The position numbers and the translations under genes are program-made. Of a stretch of DNA of 29,986 nt, positions 14,227 through 22,700 are shown piece after piece (position 1 is the first letter of the stretch; every line of letters begins with the position of its first letter). This stretch comes from a virus. The notes beneath the pieces were generated by a model that was not told where the DNA came from, searched no databases, and worked only from the letters and a program-made list of their open reading frames with translations. The stretch covers positions 1 through 29,986 of IMG/VR virus record IMGVR_UViG_3300021961_000421; one strand, 5' to 3'.

Positions 14227-14984
14227 TAGAATGGTATATCTTCACCATCTACTGCTGCAGCTTTTTTCTCACCTCTTTTAATAGATTCTGATAAAGCTTT
14301 CGCATCTTTATATAGTTGAGTGTTAGTAATTGGACTTGGATCACCTACATTATAGACAAACCAGGTTCCTTTATCATTATCTTTTTCTCTTGTAGAGATT
14401 TCCCAAGCATAATAAAATGTCGGAGGTTCGATCATTTTACCATTTACTACTTCTTTTTGTAGCTTCATTCTAGTCAACCAGTTTCTAGAAACGGATAAAA
14501 GAGACCCTGTCATTGACATTACAGCAGGTTCGTAAGAACCATCTTCATGTACGACCATAACGTAATGATCAGCTGTATCAGCAACTTCATTTCCATTAGG
14601 AAGTACAAAGCGACCACTATCGTTTTTCATTAGATCGGAAGGTCTATTATCGTGTGTTTGAACTAATCCACCACCTTTTTCTCTAGGAACCCATTCTACA
14701 TAAGATTTCATAAACTCACATGGAACGACTTTAAAGACACCTGTATATAGTTTTTTAGTTACTGTATTAAAGACGTGCCCTTCTTCAGCACCTTCTATAT
14801 ACTTGTCATCTTTCTTTTTCCTTTGAGGACTTCCTGATTGAACAATCGCCAATCTTGGAATACTCATATCTTCAGTTCTTACATTCTGAAGTCCTTTACC
14901 AGCATCAGCGAGAATTTGATCTGCTAATTCAGCTAGTACTACATTTGTTGTTTCTTTTTTAACAACTTGCTTTTCTTCTGACAT
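14226..14984 (-). CDS. Single-stranded DNA-binding-like protein with SSB acidic tip
   Basis: 252 aa, ending GEDIPF, close to the acidic Asp-x-Ile-Pro-Phe tip with which SSBs recruit partner enzymes. The body is not a bacterial OB-fold SSB that I can align. It resembles a group of phage proteins found beside primase and exonuclease genes, with SIPRLAIVQSGSPQ (41-54), a GxVFN..T.K.Y pattern and a YYAWEISTREKDNDKGTW strand pair in the last third. Expected role: coating ssDNA and loading the primase or polymerase. The ribosome site GAAAGGAG lies in the end of the upstream gene, 12 bases from the ATG. Confidence 0.65.
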   Translation of the reverse strand: MSEEKQVVKKETTNVVLAELADQILADAGKGLQNVRTEDMSIPRLAIVQSGSPQRKKKDDKYIEGAEEGHVFNTVTKKLYTGVFKVVPCEFMKSYVEWVPREKGGGLVQTHDNRPSDLMKNDSGRFVLPNGNEVADTADHYVMVVHEDGSYEPAVMSMTGSLLSVSRNWLTRMKLQKEVVNGKMIEPPTFYYAWEISTREKDNDKGTWFVYNVGDPSPITNTQLYKDAKALSESIKRGEKKAAAVDGEDIPF

Positions 14985-14988
14985 ATCG

Positions 14989-15570
14989 TTATTTTTCTCC
15001 TTTCGATAATTTTACTTTCGCTAAAGGTGTTTCATACCAATTAAATAATTCTTCTGGTATATCTTCACCTTTATTTCGAAGGTCTTTAAAAGTAGCTTTT
15101 AAAGTTTGAGGATGTACGGAAGCTTTTTCGTCATAACTATTCTGACCATTTTCTTTCAATACTCCTTTAATCCTTTCAGCTTCCTCATGTTCACCACGAG
15201 CAAACGATATAGTTATATCATGTTTAATGATATCTCCTAAACCGTTATCGTCAAGCCATTGTAAGGCTTGTATTCGTTTATCTTCTTTAATACTAGCAAA
15301 TAATTCATCTTTAATAGCAATTTCCGTGCCATCATCCATTACAAATTTACTAATATTTAAAGACGCCATTACATCTGGTATTTCTTTTTCTCTAACATCT
15401 TTAATTTCTTCATATGTTTGACTAGCTAAAGTTTTATACTCAGCATACTGACGTTCTTTTTCTACGAGTTTACGACAAACTAAATTTAGTTTTCCTAATT
15501 TTTCATCTGTCGGTATTTCTCGTTGTTGTTTAGCATCTTCTTCAAGACTACTAAATATTTCAGTTGACAT
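14989..15570 (-). CDS. Conserved phage replication-region protein, 193 aa
   Basis: The start is taken as ATG 15570 (MSTEIFSSLEED) because GAAAGGAG sits seven bases upstream; the longer frame starts with TTG at 15600 with no such site. Residues 20-65 are a coiled coil (charged heptads ending REKEIPDVMASLNI), then FVMDDGTEIAIKDELFASI (strand pair), QWLDDNGLGDIIK, and VHPQTLKATFKDL near residue 160. I recognise this arrangement from phages, usually next to SSB or recombination genes, but know of no assigned function. It overlaps the preceding gene by 11 bases. Confidence 0.75.
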   Translation of the reverse strand: MSTEIFSSLEEDAKQQREIPTDEKLGKLNLVCRKLVEKERQYAEYKTLASQTYEEIKDVREKEIPDVMASLNISKFVMDDGTEIAIKDELFASIKEDKRIQALQWLDDNGLGDIIKHDITISFARGEHEEAERIKGVLKENGQNSYDEKASVHPQTLKATFKDLRNKGEDIPEELFNWYETPLAKVKLSKGEK

Positions 15571-15898
15571 TGTCTTTCTCCTTTCTTCCGAATAAGTCAA
15601 TTGATACTGAATAGTAAGCTTTCGTTTGCTTATCCCATTTCAGTAATTTCATATAGCCATTATTAATCTCACCGGCTACCATGGCCGTTATAGCGATTGC
15701 AGCCGGATCACCCATAGCTAATATGTAATCATCATCAGTAAAGTTTTTTAACTTCTTCCGTACAGCGTTCACTGCTAGGTTAGATGAAAATACAATTTGA
15801 CTTCCGAAAGGAAAGATAACATCTAGTTCACCGAATCTAGCGGCAGGTAAAACATTCACCGATGGATTCTCTTGTACTATAAATACTCTCGAACTCAT
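15560..15898 (-). CDS. Conserved phage hypothetical protein (FIVQE..GDPA type), 112 aa
   Basis: The pattern FIVQE near the start, AARFGELDVIFPFGSQIVFS (18-37), DDYILAMGDPAAIAITAMVA (55-74) and LKWDKQTKAYYSVSIDLF near the end recurs in many phages with small genomes. It is a single alpha/beta domain of unknown function. It is the first gene of the leftward replication module, directly downstream of the divergent promoter region, with a strong GAAAGGAG site seven bases before its ATG, so it is expected to be expressed early and strongly. Confidence 0.75.
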   Translation of the reverse strand: MSSRVFIVQENPSVNVLPAARFGELDVIFPFGSQIVFSSNLAVNAVRKKLKNFTDDDYILAMGDPAAIAITAMVAGEINNGYMKLLKWDKQTKAYYSVSIDLFGRKEKDNVN

Positions 15899-15969
15899 TT
15901 GTTTCTCCTTTCTTATTTTTTCGATATAGTATAAAATAATTTAATAAAGTATACAGAAAGAATTATAAA
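15899..15969. promoter_or_regulatory. Divergent promoter region for the replication module and the SNF2 gene
   Basis: The 71 bases between the leftward gene starting at 15898 and the rightward gene starting at 15970 are almost all A/T. Candidate -10 boxes are TATACT on the minus strand (15933-15928) and TATAAA on the plus strand (15930-15935); they overlap, so use of one would compete with the other. No good -35 box is visible for either, which may mean dependence on a phage or activated host polymerase. Confidence 0.45.
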
Positions 15970-17445
15970 ATGACGCAAGTATCTTTTAGTGATAATGAAT
16001 TCATAGATTATAAATATAAGACGAAGCCATTTAAACATCAATGGGACGTATTTAAAACTTCTCGTGATGAAGAATATTATGCTCTTTTCATGGAGCAAGG
16101 AACAGGTAAATCAAAAATTATTGTTGATAATATAACTTATCTTGCAAGAAAAGGCAGTATAGATAGCGCAATTATTGTAGCACCAAAAGGTGTCTATCGA
16201 AATTGGTTAAAGCAAGAAATACCAATTCATATGCCTGATGATGTTCTTGATTCTATCTACATGGAATTATGGAACCCTGTGGAAACGAAAAAGAATATTG
16301 AACGATTAACGGAGTTTATGAAAGCTAATCATAATGGACTTAAAATATTCATTATTAATATAGAAGCTTTTAGTACTCTTAAAGGACTTCATTACACACA
16401 ACGTTTTCTTAACGTTCACAAATCAATGGTCGTGATTGATGAATCATCAACAATAAAGCATAAGACTGCTCGAAGAACTAAGAATTTATTAAAGCTTGCG
16501 AATATGGCAAAGTATCGTAGAATCTTAACAGGAACACCTGTAACAGCAGGGCCAATCGATATCTATACTCAGATGTCTTTTCTTTCAGATAATATTTTAC
16601 AATCTTCTTTCTATGGATTCCGTAATCGTTATTGTGTTTTACGAAGAAGAACTGTTAATATGAGAAGTTTTGATGAGATAGTTGACTATCAAAACTTAGA
16701 TGAACTACAAGATATAATTAAACCTTTTTCATATCGTGTAACGAAAGACGAATGTTTAGATTTACCTGATAAAATATATATCAAACGAGAAATTGAAATG
16801 ACTCCGAAACAACAGAAAGTTTACGATATCTTAAAGAAAAAAGCATTTATTGAATTATCGGAAGAAAAATCTGTAACAGCTCCTCTCGTTATTACTCGAT
16901 TATTAAGACTACAACAAATAATGTGTGGATTTGTAAAATACGATGACGGAAGAGAAGAAGAAATTGATAAAGTAAATCCTAGAATAACTGAACTATTACA
17001 AGTTCTCGAAGAGACAGAAGGTCAAGTTATTATCTGGTCTAACTATACACGATCTATTCACGATATAGAAAGAGCAATTAAAAAACATTTAACTAATAAA
17101 ACTTGTGCTACTTATTATGGCGATACTAAATCAGAAGATAGGCAGGAAATAGTTACACAATTTCAAGCTGGTGAAATAGATTACTTTATAGGACAGCCTA
17201 GAACGGGTGGCTATGGATTAACTTTAACTAACGCAAAGACAGTTATTTATTATGCGAATAGCTATGATTTAGAAGTACGATTACAGTCGGAAGATAGACC
17301 TCATAGAATTGGCCAAACTAATAAAGTTACTTATATTGATTTTGTTACTCCTAAAACTATTGATGAAAAAATATTCGAAGCTTTAAGAAATAAAAAATCT
17401 TTAGCAGACAGTATTACGGGGGATAATTGGAAAGAGTGGATTTAA
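15970..17445 (+). CDS. SNF2/SWI2-like superfamily 2 ATPase
   Basis: dsDNA-translocating ATPase. Motif order: Q-like KPFKHQWDVF (19-28), Walker A EQGTGKSK (42-49), Ia APKGVYRNW (71-79), Walker B DESS (157-160) in place of DEAH, III LTGTPVTAGPIDIY (186-199), then the second lobe with IIWSNYTRSI, FQAGEIDYFIGQPRTGGYGL and motif VI EDRPHRIGQ. 491 aa is the bare engine, with no fused nuclease or methylase. Similar stand-alone SNF2 proteins sit in many phage replication regions, with suggested roles in recombination, fork remodelling or removal of bound proteins. It is the only large plus-strand gene, has a weak ribosome site, and its stop overlaps the virion gene at 17442 tail to tail. Confidence 0.92.
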   Translation: MTQVSFSDNEFIDYKYKTKPFKHQWDVFKTSRDEEYYALFMEQGTGKSKIIVDNITYLARKGSIDSAIIVAPKGVYRNWLKQEIPIHMPDDVLDSIYMELWNPVETKKNIERLTEFMKANHNGLKIFIINIEAFSTLKGLHYTQRFLNVHKSMVVIDESSTIKHKTARRTKNLLKLANMAKYRRILTGTPVTAGPIDIYTQMSFLSDNILQSSFYGFRNRYCVLRRRTVNMRSFDEIVDYQNLDELQDIIKPFSYRVTKDECLDLPDKIYIKREIEMTPKQQKVYDILKKKAFIELSEEKSVTAPLVITRLLRLQQIMCGFVKYDDGREEEIDKVNPRITELLQVLEETEGQVIIWSNYTRSIHDIERAIKKHLTNKTCATYYGDTKSEDRQEIVTQFQAGEIDYFIGQPRTGGYGLTLTNAKTVIYYANSYDLEVRLQSEDRPHRIGQTNKVTYIDFVTPKTIDEKIFEALRNKKSLADSITGDNWKEWI

Positions 17446-18245
17446 ACTGTGATATCAGGATTATTTATAACATATAAAATACTAATAGACGCAGATACAT
17501 TAAAACTTACAGAAGCTGAACTAGATACAGCTCTAAACTCTATATCTGTTTTCTCGGTTAATTTAATTGGAAAACTATACATCTGTAGATGATTTCCGTC
17601 TGTTAGTACAATTATTTCTTGTGTATTAAATACTCCACCGTATGGTCTTGCTACTAACAAAGTTTTTAAAACAGCAGGAGTATTTGAACCATTCCCTGTT
17701 GATATGTTTGTTTGATGAATATAAGCAGTGTAGTTAGCTGGTACAGTCCAAAAAGCTTGAAGTGTTTGATTAGTTCCGTCTCCATTAATTGTAGTGTAAA
17801 TATTTGCAGGTACACCTGTCGTCACTGTTCCTGTTCCTACATAAATAATTCCTGCGTTTGCCTCGCCACTTCCTGCGGTTAAAACTATTGCTCTGTTTAC
17901 TCGTAGAAATGAATTAGTAGTCGTAACAGCCGTTTGACCATTCATAGTTATTGTTTCAGAAATTTCATTATAATCTCCGTCTAATCCAGAAATTAAAACT
18001 GTTCTTGCACCTGTTCCTGCTGACGTATCATTTACATCTGAACTTGATACTGTCATGGTAGTTGCACTTGGTGGGTAAGAATATAGGCCTCCTTGTGACC
18101 AAATAGTTTCTACACTATCTCCAACAACTGCATTTTGTCCAAACTTATAAACATGTTTATGATAAGCGATTTGATTTCTCGATACTTGTAATTCAAACGG
18201 TTCAGTTTGACCTGTTCTTGATATTGATGATACAGTGTTCCCCAT
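17442..18245 (-). CDS. Virion structural protein, 267 aa
   Basis: All-beta, Thr/Ser/Gly/Asn-rich protein. The conserved core HKHVYKFGQNAVVGDSVETIW, then GGLYSYP, MTVSSSDVNDT, GTGARTVLISGLD and FLRVNRAIVL is one I know from virion proteins of marine phages (cyanophage and uncultured groups), where it is usually annotated only as structural. The fold may be a decoration, collar or tail protein. It is the last gene of the leftward virion/lysis module and starts in a TAATG overlap with the 46-aa basic protein, with AAGG upstream. Exact virion location not determinable from sequence. Confidence 0.7.
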   Translation of the reverse strand: MGNTVSSISRTGQTEPFELQVSRNQIAYHKHVYKFGQNAVVGDSVETIWSQGGLYSYPPSATTMTVSSSDVNDTSAGTGARTVLISGLDGDYNEISETITMNGQTAVTTTNSFLRVNRAIVLTAGSGEANAGIIYVGTGTVTTGVPANIYTTINGDGTNQTLQAFWTVPANYTAYIHQTNISTGNGSNTPAVLKTLLVARPYGGVFNTQEIIVLTDGNHLQMYSFPIKLTEKTDIEFRAVSSSASVSFNVSASISILYVINNPDITV

Positions 18246-18385
18246 TATCTACCTTGGCCTCGGTAAACTTTAAAATTACGTCTTTTACTTTTATTCATTG
18301 TTGACCAACTAATTCGACCATCGCCTATCGTAGTCTTTTTAACTACGTGTTCGATTGCGTTATTAGATACTTGTTTTTTAGCCAT
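18245..18385 (-). CDS. Small basic conserved protein (YRGQGR type), 46 aa
   Basis: MAKKQVSNNAIEHVVKKTTI leads into GDGRISWSTMNKSKRRNFKV and the ending YRGQGR. Small basic proteins with KKTxIG..., a KRR cluster and a terminal YRGQGR occur beside lysis or structural genes in marine phages; their role is unknown, and the charge suggests nucleic-acid or membrane-surface binding. Both ends use TAATG overlaps, so it sits exactly between its neighbours, which is strong support that it is real. Confidence 0.8.
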   Translation of the reverse strand: MAKKQVSNNAIEHVVKKTTIGDGRISWSTMNKSKRRNFKVYRGQGR

Positions 18386-18612
18386 TAAAATTCTTTTGCA
18401 GTCTTAATTAAGAATTCTTCTATCCACATAGTTCTATCGTCCATTCGCATTATCTTTTCTTTGATAACAGCTATATCCGTGTGCATTTGCATAATCATAT
18501 CTGCTTTCTTTTCTACCGCATCTAATCGTTGAGAAAACATACCCCAAGAGATACCAATACTACATATGATTGCTACATATGGTAGTATTAGTTTGAGGTC
18601 TATTTGGTTCAT
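18385..18612 (-). CDS. Membrane-anchored coiled-coil protein of the lysis region, 75 aa
   Basis: One membrane segment, about residues 7-24 (KLILPYVAIICSIGISWG), followed by a coiled coil (25-70) with regular hydrophobic heptads. This is the layout of i-spanins and of XhlA-like holin helpers. Being next to the holin and endolysin favours a lysis accessory role, for example spanin-like. No lipoprotein partner (o-spanin lipobox) is visible. Translation is probably coupled to the 31-codon ORF by ATGA overlap. Confidence 0.65.
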   Translation of the reverse strand: MNQIDLKLILPYVAIICSIGISWGMFSQRLDAVEKKADMIMQMHTDIAVIKEKIMRMDDRTMWIEEFLIKTAKEF

Positions 18613-18704
18613 TTAATTGCACTCATATTATTCAAAGGGTTATTTAAAGCTTTATTTAGTTCTAATTGTAACTCATTTTTTATGTCTTTTAAATCATTTT
18701 TCAT
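18609..18704 (-). CDS. Micro-protein of the lysis cassette, 31 aa
   Basis: An amphipathic helix-like peptide (MKNDLKDIKNELQLELNKAL, then NNPLNNMSAIK) filling the space between holin and the coiled-coil protein, with overlaps at both ends (TAATG and ATGA). No ribosome site of its own. The perfect tiling and helix-compatible sequence support translation; the function is unknown. Confidence 0.5.
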   Translation of the reverse strand: MKNDLKDIKNELQLELNKALNNPLNNMSAIK

Positions 18705-19090
18705 TATTTTTTAAATTTTTTAATCGCAAGATCAGTTACTTTCAATCCAAATGAACTAGCTATTGCAGCCATTAACGCCCATATATACCAATCGGGTAGT
18801 TCATCTAACGCCATAAAACCTTCTTTTAATTTAGTTATCCATTCAGGTTTATTAGCGAATATAGAAATAAAGACTATTAAAAGAGGGATCGACAAAATGA
18901 CTGTAAACCATTCATCTCGCCATGAATCTCCCATACTTTTTTGCGCTTGAATAGCATACTCCAATTCACCTTCTGCCATCTTTTTAATATGTGTTTGCTC
19001 AGCTTGAGCAAGTAATTTTTTAGTTTCAGTTTTAGTTTTAATAACATCGACTGCTCCTTTCGCTACAGTTCCTAATAACGACCAAATCAT
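18704..19090 (-). CDS. Holin, three-TM GTA/phage type
   Basis: Forms holes in the inner membrane for endolysin release. Residues 1-55 are an N-terminal amphipathic region with a coiled-coil-like QAEQTHIKKMAEGELEYA. The conserved SWRDEWFTVILSIPLLIVF (56-74) starts the first strong membrane segment, and a second lies at about 102-119 (WYIWALMAAIASSFGLKV). This fits the GTA_holin_3TM family pattern (Q..A..SWKDEW before the membrane segments). The gene follows the endolysin by TAATG overlap, with a GAGGG ribosome site. Confidence 0.8.
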   Translation of the reverse strand: MIWSLLGTVAKGAVDVIKTKTETKKLLAQAEQTHIKKMAEGELEYAIQAQKSMGDSWRDEWFTVILSIPLLIVFISIFANKPEWITKLKEGFMALDELPDWYIWALMAAIASSFGLKVTDLAIKKFKK

Positions 19091-19512
19091 TATGCTTCCC
19101 TCACTATATCTGCTAGACTATTTGCTCTCTTTGGTGTTTGATTTGCCCACCGACTGTCTAGCATTTCATCAGCAGCAGTAACATAATCTTTATCTTCTAA
19201 AGCGGACTTAAATTTTTTAAAGCCACAAAGGCGAGGATATCCGAGCTGAAAACACATTTCGATAATTACTCCAAATATATCCTCTGGGTGTTCATCTGGA
19301 TCAATAAATTTTTCAGCATCTAGAACAGCGGTTGCAAAATCTTTTTCAAAATATTCCATAACTACATCATCTGAATATTCTATACCTTCTTCTAAATCAT
19401 CTGAATCAAGTACGAGGTGTCCTACACCAAAAGTTTTTAAGCCTAGAGAATCTTTATATATTTTATTAATTTTGCCTTCGTGCTTAATAATACGTTCTTT
19501 AATCGCTTCCAA
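19090..19512 (-). CDS. Endolysin, T4-lysozyme-like (GH24) muramidase
   Basis: Cleaves peptidoglycan. Catalytic triad spacing is as in T4 lysozyme: E12 (KHEG), D21 (YKDSLG), T27 (KTFGVGHLV). FQLGYPRLCGFKKF and the ending SRWANQTPKRANSLADIVR match the family C-terminal lobe (W..Q.P.RA). 140 aa is a little shorter than T4 lysozyme (164). There is no signal sequence, so export depends on the holin gene immediately downstream. It starts with TTG at 19512 preceded by GGAGAG at good spacing, and overlaps the small nuclease-like gene by 14 bases. Confidence 0.92.
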   Translation of the reverse strand: MEAIKERIIKHEGKINKIYKDSLGLKTFGVGHLVLDSDDLEEGIEYSDDVVMEYFEKDFATAVLDAEKFIDPDEHPEDIFGVIIEMCFQLGYPRLCGFKKFKSALEDKDYVTAADEMLDSRWANQTPKRANSLADIVREA

Positions 19513-19723
19513 AATAACACTCTCCGTTTTCTTGTACGAAAAGTAACTTTACACTATATTGTTTTTGTTTGCTAGAAGGTTTTCTGTATATTTTTTGTCC
19601 ATTCTTCTTTCTAAATGTCTCACTTTTAATATCTATTCCTATAAGTTTTTTGCCGTCAAATATAACAACGTCAATAAAACCAGTAACATGAACGTTTTTA
19701 AAAACATGATAACCTTGCTTCAA
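19499..19723 (-). CDS. PD-(D/E)XK nuclease-like small protein; true start uncertain and further upstream
   Basis: Residues GFID18, then D31-I-K33, and a later SSKQKQYSVKLLFV look like the core of a small restriction-endonuclease-fold nuclease. The frame continues upstream without a stop to about 19810, and the translation before TTG 19723 (KGTSAEYAGISWLLKQGYHV) is exactly what this fold expects: a first helix with a conserved Glu. So the annotated TTG start removes part of the domain. No ATG, GTG or TTG with a ribosome site precedes it; non-AUG initiation near 19765-19777, or a +1 shift from the end of the 1045-codon gene, are the options. Confidence 0.55.
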   Translation of the reverse strand: MKQGYHVFKNVHVTGFIDVVIFDGKKLIGIDIKSETFRKKNGQKIYRKPSSKQKQYSVKLLFVQENGECYFGSD

Positions 19724-19769
19724 TAACCATGAAATACCAGCATATTCTGCTGATGTTCCTTTGACAACT

Positions 19770-22700
19770 TTACTGATTCGGAATCGTGTATCCAGATTGT
19801 CCTGCTCGATCTGTCAAAGATTTTAAAGCATCAGAACCTTGAGTATATATTTCTGTTGCGTATGGTGAAGCTTTTAATGCTGTTTCTCCCATAAACATAC
19901 CAGCTTGTTCCATTATTGACGCTTCATCACTATCTGGTCGTACCAGCAATTCTTGAGTTCCTGCAGCAGATGCCCAACGTTGCATATCAGTTGGACTATT
20001 AAAAATAGATTTCGCTCTTTTAATAAATTCATCAACATCAGCTAAAGCTGCACCTGATCCTTTGTATCCGTATAGTCTAATAAAATTAGTAATACCTCGA
20101 ATTAATGTTCTTTTTCTATCTAATTGTCCAAGAAATATATTTTTTAATGCGTCAGCAGTTACGTTACTTCCTACTCTATTACCTTGCTTTATAACATAAT
20201 CATAAGGTTCTAATGCTTTAGCTACATTGTTTAATCTAGTCATAAATCCATTTCCAAATAAAGCTTCATAGATTGCTCTATTTTCACCTTTCAATAAATT
20301 ATAAATAGCACTAGAAGAATACATATCTCCACCCGTAAGAGTATCAGGTTTAGTAATTTGTTTATAAAGTTTACCCATAAAATATTGTTTAATATCTTTT
20401 TCTAAATTTTTAGCTAAACCTTTTTGACCTGCATTACTTAAGTTTTCTAAAAGTTCTTTTACAGCACCTGGACTTTTTTCTAAATATCTAGTTATTGTAT
20501 AAATATCAGCATTAGCTAAATCTCCTAAATTTCCCTTAGATAAATCTTTTGTAAGGTCAGCTAGTTTCTTTTGAGATATATCGTATTCTTTAACTGCTTT
20601 AGTTGTATTTTTTAATAAAGATTGAGTATCTTTTTCTAGAAATGAAACAGCTAATTGATTATTTTGTAACCACTCACTTGCTAATTTAGTTAATTTTGCT
20701 GGATCAGTAATCGTTCTATTATTAGTTACTTCATTTATATATTTTTTAAGAATGTAGTTTTGAACTAGTTCTTTTTCACCTTGAAGAGCTGTATTGTTTC
20801 CTATAATAGAAAATAATTCTTTTGCAGCAATTTCATCTTTTAAAATATTATCAAACACATTTTTATCTGATATTTCTAATCCTCTTTTAGTACTTGAAAA
20901 TAATTTCTTAATAGCTGTCATGTTATATTCTTGACGTAAATTTTTTAAATTAGTTAAACTTTCTTTAATTTTAAGATAGTCAACTGGATCTAAATTCTTT
21001 TTTAAACCATCGTCTAATGCATTTCTAAGATTTGAAGCTATACGAGATATCTTACCTGAATCTGCAGCTCCGCCTACTAGTCTTGCCGCTTCATCATCTA
21101 CTAATCTATTTAATCCATTCAACATTGACATTGCTTGTTGAAAAGTTAAACTTTTAGCTGGTGAAATTCCTCTTGCTCCTTCTGCTCGTACTCCTGATGT
21201 TGATTCTAATATTTGATTAATAAGTTTAACTGTTCCTGCATCTGCATCGATTAATGAATCATTTAAAATTTTTCGAAGATCATATAAATCTCTTCTAAAT
21301 AAACCTGTATTTATAAAAGGTTTATTGCCTCCACCGGGTATAGTTTTTAAAATAGTTTTAATAGTATTGTCATATATTTCTTTTTGAGCGTTAAAAGCAT
21401 CTTTATTAGCTTTAGCTATATTTTCTACTTGATCAGTTGTAACAGTTCCACCTTTCCCTGCTTTAGCTTCTATTACATCTAAAAAAGTATTTAATTTATT
21501 TAAATCAAAAGCAACATCTTTTTCAGCCCCACCTAAAATAGTATTTTTTACTACTTTAGCACCGCCTTGAGTTTTAGTTCCTATTTCTCCAATAGATTGA
21601 ATCGTTCCTGTAGGAGTTACTCCTGTTTGATTTGATAAATAAGTATCAACAGCATCACCTGTTTCTTTAATATTATTAGAAACTGTATCTAAATATTTTT
21701 TAGAAGCTGACGGAAAGTTTTTTAAATAAGATAAAACTGATTCAATTTCACTATCTGTTAAATATTGATTGAGTGTATATTTAATTTGAGAAGCATCTTT
21801 ACCAACTAATTCTTGAAGTTCAGCATTAATCTGATCTCTTGCTATATTAGTCGGTCTTGTTCCTGCTTTCTCTACTGTTTCTTTAGTAGCTATATCAGTA
21901 AGTTGTCCCGGTAATCTTTTGCCAACAGTTGTTGATCCAATAGCCAATATACCATCAAAAACCTTTTTCATTATAGGAGTCATGACCATAGATGAAATAC
22001 CAGCGAAAGCTGCATCATCTTTTACTTGATCAAATAACTCTTGAAAATCAGCATATGAATAATCTTCACCGTTCATTTTAGCTAATGTATAATCAGCAAC
22101 TCCTTGAACAACTAATTCTCCAACAACTGATCCAAATCCTGCTCCTACTACAGCTCCAACAGGTCCTCCAACTTTCATTCCTAATGCTATTCCTGCTGCA
22201 TCAGCTACAATAACCGGAAGTTCTCTAGTTATAACAGCTCCTAATTCAGTTCCTGTTAATCCTGGTTTATTAGCTATTCTAAATCCTTGATCTCCTACTT
22301 TAAATATAATAGGATCATATCCTGTTTCTTTATAGTCAGCTGTCATTGTTTTTACAAAGTCAGGGACTGAATCGCCTAACTCACTAGCTTTTCCTACAAA
22401 AACATCTTGCTCTGGATTTTTAGCAATTAGATATGATCTAAGATTATCCATTTTTTGTTGATCATCTCCGCCACCTGCTTCCATAACTAAACGAGGAAGA
22501 AAATCTAACTCATCTAAATTAATACCTGCTTGTTTTAATCGAGTAGTTTTACTTGGAACAAAATTAGCAAAGATTTCATTTAATTCTTCATTACTTAGTT
22601 CTGTAGTAGGTTGACCCATTTCTGCAGCACTTATTTCACCTTTACCCACATCTACTGATCCAAGTTTTTCTTCTTTAGCTTTTTGAATTACTTCTGCTAT

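Noticed and set aside
14989-15600. Longer TTG-started version of the 193-aa protein
   Set aside because: The internal ATG at 15570 has GAAAGGAG at seven bases; the ten extra residues (MTYSEERRKT) are just the ribosome-site region translated.
19755-19800. Programmed +1 frameshift joining the large internal protein to the nuclease
   Set aside because: No known slippery sequence or stimulatory structure is apparent; kept as one of two options in the findings, not as a feature.
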